NCBI RefSeq assembly: GCF_900156105.1
Contig: NZ_FTMS01000007.1
Coordinates: forward strand, 101,806 to 165,805
Direction: 5' to 3'
Length of the DNA stretch: 64,000 bases
Origin: Alkalispirochaeta americana
GTDB lineage: Bacteria; Spirochaetota; Spirochaetia; DSM-27196; Alkalispirochaetaceae
The notes below the pieces were generated by a model, which had not been told where the DNA came from, did no database searches, and saw nothing but the letters and a program-made list of their open reading frames with translations. Position 1 is the first letter of the stretch, and the number at the start of each line of letters is the position of its first letter. Of the stretch, positions 8,589-17,350 are shown piece after piece. Position numbers and translations under genes: made by a program.

Positions 8589-10072
8589 AAGAACCCCACG
8601 AGCCCGTTTCAGGACAACAGCTGCCCCTGGAAGTCCTCTACGAACTGGCCCTTTCCATCGGCAATTCCCTGGATTTGAAGGAAAATCTGGAACAATCGCT
8701 GGCGGCCTATCTGCGAAAACTCAACTGCTGCGGTGGCGCAATCTTTTCGGAGCACTCCCTGCCCGATCCGGAGGTGGCCATTCCCCGGCCGCGGGTCATA
8801 GCCAGCCACGAGGGATATCGGGCTGCTCTGGCGCATCCAGGCTGGTTCGCTGATCGAGATCCTGCCATTCCCTGCCAGGGCCAGGCCCCGGGGGGCTTTC
8901 ACTACCACTGGTTTCCCCTGCCCCGCTTTGGCTGGCTTCTGCTCCTGCGCTCGCCCGAAGCCCTGACGGAAGACCTCCAAAAGGCATTGCAGGAGATCAA
9001 CGAAAAGCTTGCCCGCTCGGCCAGGGGGTGCCGTGAGAACGCAGCGAATCTCTGGGAATCACGGCAGCTCCTGCTCAACGTTTTGGACACCATTCCCGTG
9101 CGGGTCTTCTGGAAAGATCAGCACCTGCGCTACAGCGGTTGCAATACCGCCTTTGCCAAGGACGCCGGTTGTGCCACTCCGCGGGACCTGGTGGGGCGCC
9201 AGGACAGCTCCCTTGCCTGGTCAGGCCAGGCCGAGCAGTATCGTCGGGATGACGAGGCTGTTCTGACCTACGGCATTCCCCGCCTGCGCTACGAGGAGGA
9301 ACAGCAACGGCCCGATGGAACCACGGGGTGGCTCCGGACCAGCAAGATTCCCCTGCGCGATGAAGAGGGAGAGATCATCGGCCTCCTGGGAGTCTACGAG
9401 GACATTACCCGGGAAAAACGAACCCGGGAACGATTGCAGAATCAGCTGCGCGAACGGGAAATCCTTCTGGCCGAGGTGCACCATCGGGTCTTTAACAGCC
9501 TCTCGGTGATAGCCAGTCTCCTGAGGCTTCAGGCCCAGGAAGAGGCTGACCCGGCTCAGGCCTTCGCCACCATGCAGCTGCGCATAGAGACCATGGCCAT
9601 GGTCTATCAGCACCTCTATTGCATGGACGACCACGCCGCTCTGGATATGGACGTATACCTCCGCGAAGCGTCCGAGAAAATCAGAATCGCTCATCCCCAG
9701 GGGGGGAAGGTGCGATTCTGTCTGGAGGTGGCCCCCCTGGCCATGGGACTGGACCAGGCCGTGCCCTGCGCGCTCATCCTGAACGAGCTTCTTTCCAACG
9801 CCCTGATCCATGGCTACAGCCAGGGTAAACCCGGCCAGGTTCTGATCAGTCTTGCTGTGACAGGCCAGGATCTGGTGCTCCGTGTAGAGAACGATGGAGA
9901 ACCCCTGCCCGAGACCTTCTCTTTGGAGGAGTCCTGCAAACTGGGGCTCACCCTGGTGCGGATTCTTGCGGATCAGCTTGAGGGAGAGCTTCTGCCCCTG
10001 GAAGAGAGTCCTCCCGTGGCTTTTTCCGTTCGCTTTCCTCTTCGCGATGTTGCGCGATATAACGATGGGTAG
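8585..10072 (+). CDS. Cytoplasmic PAS sensor histidine kinase (HisKA_2)
   Basis: Soluble sensor kinase, 495 aa. Order: a GAF-like N-terminal region (about 1-150); a PAS domain (about 160-290) closing with a PAC-type LLGVYEDITRE; a HisKA_2 dimerisation/phosphoacceptor motif LAEVHHRVFNSLSV (His in HHR); and an HATPase with N-box NELLSNALIHG. The usual VKNN after the phosphoacceptor is VFNS here. The GTG start at 8585 overlaps the FIST stop. No response regulator lies nearby, so the partner is encoded elsewhere. Confidence 0.85.
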   Translation: MKEPHEPVSGQQLPLEVLYELALSIGNSLDLKENLEQSLAAYLRKLNCCGGAIFSEHSLPDPEVAIPRPRVIASHEGYRAALAHPGWFADRDPAIPCQGQAPGGFHYHWFPLPRFGWLLLLRSPEALTEDLQKALQEINEKLARSARGCRENAANLWESRQLLLNVLDTIPVRVFWKDQHLRYSGCNTAFAKDAGCATPRDLVGRQDSSLAWSGQAEQYRRDDEAVLTYGIPRLRYEEEQQRPDGTTGWLRTSKIPLRDEEGEIIGLLGVYEDITREKRTRERLQNQLREREILLAEVHHRVFNSLSVIASLLRLQAQEEADPAQAFATMQLRIETMAMVYQHLYCMDDHAALDMDVYLREASEKIRIAHPQGGKVRFCLEVAPLAMGLDQAVPCALILNELLSNALIHGYSQGKPGQVLISLAVTGQDLVLRVENDGEPLPETFSLEESCKLGLTLVRILADQLEGELLPLEESPPVAFSVRFPLRDVARYNDG

Positions 10073-10081
10073 GCGTAACTC

Positions 10082-11902
10082 ATGGATACCAGAGGTTCCT
10101 TGATTGCCCGATTTCGTCGGGCACCCTTCCAGAGGGTCTTTACCATGATCACCGCGGTGGCTCTGGTGCCGCCCCTGGCGATTATTATCGCCACGGGGGT
10201 TGAGTATGGCGCCACCCTGGAGCAGGCCGCCCGGGACCAGGCAAAACGCCATCTCACCACCCTGGCGTTGATCCAGAACACCGTCACTGCCGGGGTTCGC
10301 CAAACCCTCACCACCCTGGCAACGCTGCCGGCTTTTCAGGACAACCAGAAAGAGGAACAGCTGGAAATTCTCCGGGAGGTGCTCTGGCGCAATCCCGAGT
10401 ACCTCCACATGAGTCGTGTCGATACCAAGGGCATCACCCGGGTCGCACCCAGCCTTGAAGACCCCCGGGACCTCTCGAGCCGGCTTCACGTGGGCCGGGC
10501 CCTGGCGGGTGAGGGCTTTGTGGCTGGTGAATATGTTCGTGCTTTGGTGGAGGGGAAAGCGGTCTTTCCCTACGCGGTGACCCTGCGGGACCGTCAGGGC
10601 CAGGTCTCGGGCGCTCTCACCCTGACCTACCGCCTTGATGCCTACCAGGATGTCCTGGATATGCTGGATCTCCCCCGGGAGATTCGGCTTTGTCTTGCCG
10701 ATCACCGGGGCGTCACGCTCTTCTCAAGCAACCCCGAATGCCTGGAAGCGGGCTTTGCCCGATCCCTCCTCTTTTCTCCCGACAGTCCTCTCTGTATTCG
10801 GGATGAGTCCTTTCCGCAAGCCGATGGAATCACCACAGGCCTCCACCGGGACAAGGGAGGGAACCGGATCTTTGTGGCCTCCCGGGCGTTGCGTCTTTCG
10901 CCCCTGGATCCGCCCTTTCTGTATCTGCTCCTGGCTCTACCGGAAGAAGAAGTTCTTCGTCCGGCCCGGCGAATCCTCTTGAGAAACCTTGTGATCATGG
11001 CTACTGCCGGAGCGGTGAGTCTGGCGCTCGCTCTCTTCTTTTCCCGCCGTATGCTCCAGTCCAAGCTGGTCTATCTTATGGAGGCTGTCTCCCGGATCAG
11101 CAAAAGCGATCTCACGGCCCGGGTTTCCCTGGACAACGCCCCCCGGGAGCTTCTTCATCTGGCTCGTGCTGTCGATCACATGGCGGAATCTCTGGAAACG
11201 CGCAGTCGCGAGCGGGACAGAACCGAGCGGGACCTCGCGGCATCCCTGGAGGAGCGGGGAGAGCTTCTGCGAGAGGTCCACCATCGCGTGAAAAACAATA
11301 TGCAGCTCATATTGAGTATTCTCCACCTGGAAGCGGACTACCGACAGGATATGGAACACTTTGTGGTGCAGCTGGAGAGCCGTCTCAGGGCGATTGCCTC
11401 GGTTCACGAGAGCCTCTACGGAGGGAGTTCCTTCGCCTCGATCCACCTGGCGGAACTCCTGGAGCACCTGGCCGTGGTGAGTCGGGGAATCTACAGCGAT
11501 GTACCCGATATAACTGTGGATGTTCAGGTGCATCCGGAAAACATCAGGATTCATCTGGATCAGGCCGTGCCCCTGGCTCTGATTGTGAACGAGCTTCTGG
11601 CCAACTGTGCCCTCCACGGGGCCTGTCCTGACGGTTCTGTGCGGATCCTGATTTGTGTGCGGACGGCCTCTGCCGAGGACCCTTCGGACGCCCTTCCGGC
11701 CGAGGGGTTCTGCCTGGAGGTCCACGACCAGGGGCCGGGTTTCGGCGCTGACTTCGGGGGTGCGCAGGCTCTCTCCATGGGGATGATCCTTCTCCATGCC
11801 CTGGCCACGCAACTGGGTGCCACTCTGACGTTCTCCTCCAGCCCGTCTCATGGAGGAGGCCGGGTGGTGCTCCAGGTTCCTGCACAGAAGGAGCGGTCTT
11901 GA
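10082..11902 (+). CDS. Membrane sensor histidine kinase, Cache-HAMP-HisKA_2
   Basis: Transmembrane sensor kinase, 606 aa. Seen: TM helix 1 (about residues 20-42), a roughly 240-residue periplasmic Cache-like domain, TM helix 2 (about 300-322), a HAMP linker, HisKA_2 motif LREVHHRVKNNMQL and HATPase motif NELLANCALHG. It follows the soluble kinase by 9 bases, making a three-gene FIST-kinase-kinase operon. Two HisKA_2 kinases in tandem may feed one regulator. No receiver domain is encoded in this window. Confidence 0.88.
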   Translation: MDTRGSLIARFRRAPFQRVFTMITAVALVPPLAIIIATGVEYGATLEQAARDQAKRHLTTLALIQNTVTAGVRQTLTTLATLPAFQDNQKEEQLEILREVLWRNPEYLHMSRVDTKGITRVAPSLEDPRDLSSRLHVGRALAGEGFVAGEYVRALVEGKAVFPYAVTLRDRQGQVSGALTLTYRLDAYQDVLDMLDLPREIRLCLADHRGVTLFSSNPECLEAGFARSLLFSPDSPLCIRDESFPQADGITTGLHRDKGGNRIFVASRALRLSPLDPPFLYLLLALPEEEVLRPARRILLRNLVIMATAGAVSLALALFFSRRMLQSKLVYLMEAVSRISKSDLTARVSLDNAPRELLHLARAVDHMAESLETRSRERDRTERDLAASLEERGELLREVHHRVKNNMQLILSILHLEADYRQDMEHFVVQLESRLRAIASVHESLYGGSSFASIHLAELLEHLAVVSRGIYSDVPDITVDVQVHPENIRIHLDQAVPLALIVNELLANCALHGACPDGSVRILICVRTASAEDPSDALPAEGFCLEVHDQGPGFGADFGGAQALSMGMILLHALATQLGATLTFSSSPSHGGGRVVLQVPAQKERS

Positions 11903-11954
11903 AGATCCCCGACTTGTGAGTGCACGGGCGGGATTATCGGGTTGGATGGCCTCG

Positions 11955-12353
11955 TCAGAGCTCCTGGATTTCTTCGGGGGTCAGGTTTGTGATTTCGGCA
12001 ATCTCTTCCAGGGGCATCTTTCGGTCCTTGAGTCTGCGCGCGGATTCGAGGCGCTTTGCCCGTTCTTCCTCGCGTCCTTCCTCGCGTCCCTGCTCTATAC
12101 CCTGCTCTATACCCTGCTGAAGCCCTTCCTCTTTGCCTTCGGCTTTCCCCTTCTGCTCTGCATCGTGGAGGAGTTGCAGGTGGGTGCGGCGAAACTTGTC
12201 CCGTGCCTCCAGGCGGTCCTGGAGTTCTTCATCGGCGGTGAAAGCCTGGTAGCGCTTCTCGGCCTCCCTGATCTCCGAGGTGTCCTCGAGAATCGCCTTC
12301 ATGATCGGATCTTCCATGGCGTCCTCCTTGCTCCGGTACCTTATATAATACAT
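11955..12353 (-). CDS. Free-standing Rpn C-terminal domain (RpnS-like)
   Basis: Separate copy of the last 120-132 residues of the Rpn nuclease gene that precedes it in transcription order (12427-13377). It lacks the nuclease domain. The first 200 bases are about 98% identical to that gene; the 3' part has diverged. The repeat helix is longer: seven 4-residue units (GKAE, GKEE, GLQQ, GIEQ, GIEQ, GREE, GREE) against four. The likely start is the ATG at 12317, which has AAGGAGG 5 bases upstream; the ATG at 12353 is in frame but has no ribosome site. Duplicated DNA ends near 12367. In published Rpn systems such short proteins neutralise the full-length toxin; that role here is inferred. Confidence 0.7.
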   Translation of the reverse strand: MYYIRYRSKEDAMEDPIMKAILEDTSEIREAEKRYQAFTADEELQDRLEARDKFRRTHLQLLHDAEQKGKAEGKEEGLQQGIEQGIEQGREEGREEERAKRLESARRLKDRKMPLEEIAEITNLTPEEIQEL

Positions 12354-12426
12354 CCACCGCGCGAAGGCGCCCCGGAGATCGGCCTTCCGGTGCGCCGGGC
12401 GCCGGGCGCCGGGCGTGGGGAAATGA

Positions 12427-12753
12427 TCAGAGTTGCTGAATTTCTTCCAGAGTCAGGTTTGTGATTTCGGCAATCTCTTCCAGGGACATCTTTCGGTCCT
12501 TGAGTCTGCGTGCGGATTCGAGGCGCTTTGCCCGTTCCTCTTCGCGCCCCTCTTCTCGTCCCCGCTCTATACCCTGCTGAAGCCCCTTCTGCTCTGCATC
12601 GTGGAGGAGTTGCAGGTGGGTGCGGCGAAACTTGTCCCGTGCCTCCAGGCGGTCCTGGAGCTCTTCATCGGCGGTGAAGGCCTGGTAGCGCTTCTCGGCC
12701 TCCCTGATCTCCGAGGTGTCCTCAAGAATCGCCTTCATGATCGGATCTTCCAT
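12427..12753 (-). CDS. Possible internal RpnS reading frame inside the Rpn gene
   Basis: In-frame internal start of the Rpn gene: ATG at 12753 preceded by AAGGAGG (12759-12765) with a 5-base gap, the best ribosome site in the area. It would give a 108-aa protein starting MEDPIMKAI and containing the repeat helix and C-terminal domain. Published Rpn genes make a short antitoxin from just such an internal start. Translation here is inferred from the ribosome site only. Confidence 0.5.
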   Translation of the reverse strand: MEDPIMKAILEDTSEIREAEKRYQAFTADEELQDRLEARDKFRRTHLQLLHDAEQKGLQQGIERGREEGREEERAKRLESARRLKDRKMSLEEIAEITNLTLEEIQQL

Positions 12754-13377
12754 GGCGTCCTCCTTGCTCCGGTACTTTATATAATACATCCACCGCGCGA
12801 AGGCCGTCGAGGGCATACGGCCCGGAGGGTCAAAGCGGGGCAGCTCGATGAAATGGATCATGAGATCCCCCAGGGGGTCCAGGTGGGGAGCCTCCCTGCA
12901 ATAGGGCCGGAAGCTGGTGTGCATGGGAGCCCCTGCGCTCTGGGGAAAGAGGAGGAAGTCCAGCAGATTGACCCCCACCACGGGCTGGAGGCGGCTGTAG
13001 AACTCCGACTCCTGGAGCTGCTTGCCGTAGGCTCTGGCCCAGTAGTAGAGAGCCCGCGAGGGGAAAGCGGCGTGGTAGGTGGCCTGGGCCTCGACGGTGA
13101 AGGTGGTCCCCCGGATATCGGTGGCCCTGACATCCACCACCGAGAGCTTGTCCTCTTCCGATTCCTTGAGGTTGAAGGGGTTGGTGACCTGCACCGAGGC
13201 GAGGGCGGGGCAGCCTGCGTCTTCCTGGATCGCCGAGAGGAGGCTGCGCAGGCATTCTGTGCTCTGGTCTGCCCCGAAGACGTATTTGAAGACGAAATCT
13301 GACGTGAGGGGCACGGCGGGCCGGATGCGCCCGGGTGTTGCGCCGGTGGTCCGGTTGGGCTCTTCTATTGCACTCAT
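12427..13377 (-). CDS. Rpn-family PD-(D/E)XK nuclease (T_den_put_tspse type)
   Basis: Full-length member (316 aa) of the recombination-promoting nuclease family, once called putative transposase. Seen: the N-terminal DFVFKYVFG motif, core residues VVDVRA and VEAQ of the PD-(D/E)XK fold (Gln replacing Lys, as is usual in Rpn), an HFIELPRF strand, and a C-terminal helix of 4-residue repeats (GLQQ, GIER, GREE, GREE) followed by a small helical domain. The ATG at 13377 is the first Met before the conserved N-terminus. Known E. coli Rpn proteins are DNA endonucleases acting in phage defence. It is followed, on the same strand, by a free-standing C-terminal copy. Confidence 0.85.
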   Translation of the reverse strand: MSAIEEPNRTTGATPGRIRPAVPLTSDFVFKYVFGADQSTECLRSLLSAIQEDAGCPALASVQVTNPFNLKESEEDKLSVVDVRATDIRGTTFTVEAQATYHAAFPSRALYYWARAYGKQLQESEFYSRLQPVVGVNLLDFLLFPQSAGAPMHTSFRPYCREAPHLDPLGDLMIHFIELPRFDPPGRMPSTAFARWMYYIKYRSKEDAMEDPIMKAILEDTSEIREAEKRYQAFTADEELQDRLEARDKFRRTHLQLLHDAEQKGLQQGIERGREEGREEERAKRLESARRLKDRKMSLEEIAEITNLTLEEIQQL

Positions 13378-13633
13378 ACCCTCCAGGACAGGCTGGAGGG
13401 GCCTGGCGCTTGGGTGCGCGTCTCCCGGAGCGGAATGACCACGGTGGAATGACCAGGGTGGAAGGAGCAGAATAAACCGAAGAGATTGAAGGCCAGCAGA
13501 GGCCAGGCAAACAAAAAACAGGAAAACAGTGTATCCTTTGAGGATATGTGCAGGGCTCCTGCCCAAAGAAGCCCTGCCAAAAAAGCGGCGTCTGCCCGGC
13601 AAAGCCCCGGCAAGGCACCGGCAAGGAGAGGCC

Positions 13634-14995
13634 ATGAAGAGCCACCGGAAAAAACGAACCTGCCAGGCCCGGCCCGCCCGGAGAACCATCGTGACTCCGG
13701 TGATCCTTCGGGTGGTCGCACCTGCACTTCTTCTGGTGGTTCTTCTGGTGATTCTTCTGGCGGCGGCAGGGGGCCTTCTCCTCCAGGCGCACCCCGGCCT
13801 CGCCCGGGAAAGCCGGAACCCCACCCTGACCGTGGCCTGGTGGGGAACCCCCGCCCGCCACGAACGAACCCGGGCAGTGCTGGCCCTCTATCAGGAAGAC
13901 AACCCCGGAACGGACATCCTGGCCCACAGCGCTGAATGGGGAGACTACTGGCACATGCTCGACACCCTTCTGGCCGCACCCCGCCCGCCCCAGGTGATTC
14001 AGCAGGACTACGCCTACCTGCACCACTACGTTCAGGAAGGAGCCCTGCTGCCCCTGGACGAGTTTCTCCGGGACGGCACCATAACGCTCCCCGGCGTGCC
14101 CGACCCACTCCTTGAAGGAGGCCGCCTGGCGGGCCACCTCTACGGCATCCCCCTGGGAATCAACGCCCCGGCCCTGGCCTACGATCCCGAAGCCCTGGCC
14201 CGGGCAGGCGTTCCCCGGCCCACCACAGACTGGACCTGGGACGATTTTGCCCGCATCGCCCGCCAGGTTCACCAGGAAACGGGTCTGCTCACCCGCCCCA
14301 TCTTTTCGGGAAACCCCCGGGTTGGCTTTGACACCTGGCTCCGCCAGCGGGACCGCTCCTTCTTCTCCTCCTCCGGCCGGGGGCTGGGCTTCTCCGACCC
14401 GGCCCTGCTGGAGGATTTCTGGACCCTCCAGAGGGATCTTGCCCGGGAGGGCCTCCTGGCCTGGGGGGGAGATTCTCTGGTCGAGGGCAGAAGCTGGGTG
14501 GAGTTCATCTGGAGCAACGCCTTCCCCGCGTTGCAGGAGGAGGCCCGGCGTCCCCTGGAGCTGGCCCTGATGCCCCGTATAACCCATTCCCGCCGGCCCG
14601 GGTTGTATCTCAAGCCGGCCATGTTCTTTTCCCTTGCCCGGGCAGGAGAAAACCCCCGTTCCGGGGCCAGGTTCCTCTCGTTTTTCCTTACCCACCCCGG
14701 GGCAGCGCGCCTTCTGGACATGGAACGGGGGGTGCCCCTGGTCCCGGCGGTGCACCGGGATCTGCGGCCCCGCGTGACCCCCGCCCAGAGACAGGTCCTG
14801 GATTACATCGCCCTGGTTGCCGACGGCCACTCCTCGCCCCTGGATGCGCCCGATCCACCGGGGGGAGCCCGGGTGCAGCAGCTCTTTCGTGAGACCACCA
14901 GCCAGGTCCTGGAGGGGCTGGTCTCGCCCTCCCGGGCGGCCCGGGAGTTCCTGGCCCGGGCGGAGAGAGAACTTTTTCATCAATTTCTTGATTAA
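13634..14995 (+). CDS. Extracellular solute-binding protein (ABC sugar type)
   Basis: Family-1-like binding protein, 453 aa, with an N-terminal hydrophobic segment (about residues 20-45) that anchors or is cleaved; no lipobox Cys follows. Seen: TVAWWGTPARHERT at the mature N-terminus, GHLYGIPLGINA and DWTWDDFARIA motifs typical of carbohydrate-binding components, and a C-terminal region with a TSQVLEG segment. The start at 13634 has AAGGAGAGG upstream. No permease or ATPase genes adjoin, so it is an orphan whose transporter lies elsewhere. Codon use is strongly C-ending. Confidence 0.8.
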   Translation: MKSHRKKRTCQARPARRTIVTPVILRVVAPALLLVVLLVILLAAAGGLLLQAHPGLARESRNPTLTVAWWGTPARHERTRAVLALYQEDNPGTDILAHSAEWGDYWHMLDTLLAAPRPPQVIQQDYAYLHHYVQEGALLPLDEFLRDGTITLPGVPDPLLEGGRLAGHLYGIPLGINAPALAYDPEALARAGVPRPTTDWTWDDFARIARQVHQETGLLTRPIFSGNPRVGFDTWLRQRDRSFFSSSGRGLGFSDPALLEDFWTLQRDLAREGLLAWGGDSLVEGRSWVEFIWSNAFPALQEEARRPLELALMPRITHSRRPGLYLKPAMFFSLARAGENPRSGARFLSFFLTHPGAARLLDMERGVPLVPAVHRDLRPRVTPAQRQVLDYIALVADGHSSPLDAPDPPGGARVQQLFRETTSQVLEGLVSPSRAAREFLARAERELFHQFLD

Positions 14996-15016
14996 CTGTA
15001 CTGGTCATGATAGACT
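14988..15016 (+). promoter_or_regulatory. Candidate porin promoter
   Basis: A TTGATT -35 (14988-14993), a 17-base spacer and TAGACT -10 (15011-15016), starting inside the last codons of the upstream gene. It would give a leader of about 110 bases before the porin ATG at 15129. Confidence 0.35.
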
Positions 15017-15128
15017 GTCAAAGATTTTCTGATGGAGGGCTAACAAAGCCTTAACAATCAGAGGTCATAGATTGGGGACGAAAAGGGCCGTTGGCTCTTG
15101 TCACAGTTTGCAAAGAGAGAGGAATTGC

Positions 15129-16304
15129 ATGAAGAAGATTATTGTTCTTGCAGCAGCGCTGGCAATGGTTGGCGGTGTGGTTATGGCTGATCTGACGATC
15201 GGCGGACGCGTGGATACGCGGATCATGAACGGCGAAGACGGAAGTTTCAGCCAGGTCGATACCCGGCTTGAGATGAACTGGCAGATCGACGAGTACACCT
15301 GGGCCGACGTGCGCATGCGCTGGGACGTGGGTGACAGTGTTGTTGAAGACCGTTTTGATGATGACGGTAACGCCATTGACGACTGGGCGCCTGTCACGGG
15401 TGACTGGGGTGGCCCCGGTAACTTCCGCCTGGATCGCGCCCACGCCACGGTTGACCTGGGCGGCTTCTTCGGAACCAAAGAGGACATGGACCTGGGGATC
15501 CTCCTCAACGCCGGATACAACCTGGCTGAGGCAAAAAACAACATCGAGATCGACACCTACGGCTGGGGCGGCTTCGAGATGTCCGACTGGACCAAGGTGG
15601 GAATGCAGTTGCACCTGGACCTGATGGGCATGGCCAACGTCTGGACCGCCGTTGGTATCACCGCTGAGGCCCTTGAGGGTGAGCGGAAGACGGGTGTCGG
15701 AGCTACAGAAGAAACCACCGATAAGGACATGGCTATGTTCATCGGTCTCGACGGCTCCCAGGACCTGGGTTTTGCTACCCTGGGCTACGAGGCTGTCCTG
15801 CACCTCCTCGAGGACGCCGACGATGATTTCGAGCTCGGTCTTGGTTTCTCCCTGACCAGCATCGAAGTTGCTCCCGACATCTCCCTCAGCACGGCCGTTG
15901 CCTTGACCCTCTTCGAGGTTGATGATGATGATGCCCTTGATTCCATCCACAAGTTCACCCTCGGTGTGCACTACGCCGACATGGTGGATGCCTACATGGT
16001 TCTCATGGGTGACGACGATGAGGCTCTGCACACGATTGGCCTTTCCTCGGCTGTGAAGCTCAATGACATGGTGAGCGCCGTTGTGGGTGTCGGTCTCGGT
16101 CTCGTTGACGATGATGGATACTACGAAGAGTCTGTTTTTGACTCCCTCGACGTCTCGGTGAACCTGAACCTGGCAGCCATGACCCTGCGCGTTGGATACC
16201 TCTACATGGAAGAGGACAACTCGAGGACTGCAATGACCGACGAGTTTGCTCCCACTCTTGGTGTGGGTAGCGGTCTCTACGTCCGGGCACGGGTAAACCT
16301 CTAA
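15129..16304 (+). CDS. Outer-membrane beta-barrel (porin-like) protein
   Basis: Secreted 391-aa protein with a clear signal peptide (MKKIIVLAAALAMVGGVVMA) and alternating amphipathic strands throughout, ending in a hydrophobic strand (GLYVRARVNL). Very rich in Asp and Glu, with few Lys, as expected for a surface protein of a salt-adapted organism. The start at 15129 is chosen for the signal peptide, with AGAGAGG upstream; an upstream in-frame ATG (15072) has no support. It is monocistronic, with its own promoter candidate and a strong terminator, so probably highly expressed. The substrate is unknown. Confidence 0.75.
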   Translation: MKKIIVLAAALAMVGGVVMADLTIGGRVDTRIMNGEDGSFSQVDTRLEMNWQIDEYTWADVRMRWDVGDSVVEDRFDDDGNAIDDWAPVTGDWGGPGNFRLDRAHATVDLGGFFGTKEDMDLGILLNAGYNLAEAKNNIEIDTYGWGGFEMSDWTKVGMQLHLDLMGMANVWTAVGITAEALEGERKTGVGATEETTDKDMAMFIGLDGSQDLGFATLGYEAVLHLLEDADDDFELGLGFSLTSIEVAPDISLSTAVALTLFEVDDDDALDSIHKFTLGVHYADMVDAYMVLMGDDDEALHTIGLSSAVKLNDMVSAVVGVGLGLVDDDGYYEESVFDSLDVSVNLNLAAMTLRVGYLYMEEDNSRTAMTDEFAPTLGVGSGLYVRARVNL

Positions 16305-16327
16305 GGTTCGCTTTGAGTCCACCTATG

Positions 16328-16353
16328 ACCCCGCCTTCGGGCGGGGTTTTTTT
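16328..16353 (+). terminator. Rho-independent terminator of the porin gene
   Basis: An 8-base-pair GC stem (ACCCCGCC / GGCGGGGT) closed by a TTCG tetraloop and followed by seven T residues, 23 bases after the porin stop. Confidence 0.93.
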
Positions 16354-16373
16354 GTGCTCCCGCCAAAAGCCGG

Positions 16374-17222
16374 TCAGCCCCCGGGCTCTTCCCGGCGCTC
16401 TCCCCGGGGGGGCGTGCCCAGACCCTGGCGGAAGACCCGGCGGTACCGGCTCGGGGCCAGCCCGGTGATCCCCTTAAAGACCTTGCTGAAGTGAAACTCG
16501 CTGGAGAACCCCAGGTGCCGGGAGATCTCCTTCACCGATCTCCGCGATGACACCAGCATGCTCGTGGCGGCCTCGATCTTGAGCCTCCGCAGGTACCGCA
16601 TGGGGGTGATCCCCAGACTCTCCTGACAAAGCCGCACCAGATGCTCCCGGCTGATTCCCACGGAGCGGGCGATATCCTCAAGGGTCACAGCCCGGCTCAC
16701 GCAACGTTGCATCACCTCCAGGGCCTTTTCCACGTGAATCGTCTGGCTCGAAAGGGGCCGCTCCTCGCCCCTGGGCGAGGCCAGAAGGTAGCAGAAGGAG
16801 ATAAACTGGTGTTCCGCTGCCCGGCGGAGGGTCTCCTGCGAGGAAAGCCCCCGTTCGCGCAGCTCCTCAAAGAAAAAGCGGAAGTTTGTCCCGATCTGCC
16901 GCGCCACCCATCGGGGGCCTTCTCCCTCCAGCAACTCCTGCAAGAGCTCCCCGGGCTGGTCCAGCTCCAGAAGCACGGCGTAATAGCTCAGGGGCTCCTC
17001 CAGATTGGTGGCCTCAATGGAGTGAACCTGGCCGGGCCGGCAGAAAAAAAGACTCCCCTGGCTGATCTGCCAGACCTCGTCCTCCAGGCGGAACCGGCCC
17101 TGGCCCTGAAGAAAATAGTGCATCTCGTATTGGCCCGGGCCGTGGGAATGACGACGACCGTGCCAGCGCAACTCCTCCGGCTCCTGCATCTGATAGACAA
17201 AGACAATATCCTGCAAGGTCAT
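16374..17222 (-). CDS. AraC-family regulator, likely of xylA
   Basis: 282-aa regulator: N-terminal cupin (QYEMHYFLQGQGRFRLEDE, then PGQVHSIEA) and two C-terminal helix-turn-helix motifs (about residues 175-270) with the signature LGFSSEFHFSKVFKGITGLAP. It is divergent from xylose isomerase across a 128-base gap, so it is most simply a pentose-responsive activator of xylA; this is inferred from position. The gap holds a TACAAT -10 for xylA without a good -35, as expected of an activated promoter. Confidence 0.85.
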   Translation of the reverse strand: MTLQDIVFVYQMQEPEELRWHGRRHSHGPGQYEMHYFLQGQGRFRLEDEVWQISQGSLFFCRPGQVHSIEATNLEEPLSYYAVLLELDQPGELLQELLEGEGPRWVARQIGTNFRFFFEELRERGLSSQETLRRAAEHQFISFCYLLASPRGEERPLSSQTIHVEKALEVMQRCVSRAVTLEDIARSVGISREHLVRLCQESLGITPMRYLRRLKIEAATSMLVSSRRSVKEISRHLGFSSEFHFSKVFKGITGLAPSRYRRVFRQGLGTPPRGERREEPGG

Positions 17223-17350
17223 AGCAGGATCGGTATATCAATAATTGACATGTAATTGCAACGCCCGCCATTCCCCTCTCCCCGGGGGCCGGTACAATAG
17301 GAAGAGAGTTTACCAATCGTGCCTCCGGGCACCCAGGAAGGAGTCAATCC

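Noticed and set aside
11955..13377. Rpn genes as ordinary insertion sequences
   Set aside because: No terminal inverted repeats or target-site duplications are visible, and the architecture fits Rpn toxin/antitoxin genes better.
12830..14983. 717-aa minus-strand open frame
   Set aside because: Low-complexity Gly/Pro/Gln/Arg shadow of the solute-binding protein and Rpn genes, common in high-GC DNA.
15072..15128. Upstream ATG as the porin start
   Set aside because: It would bury the signal peptide behind 19 polar residues and lacks a ribosome site; ATG 15129 has both.
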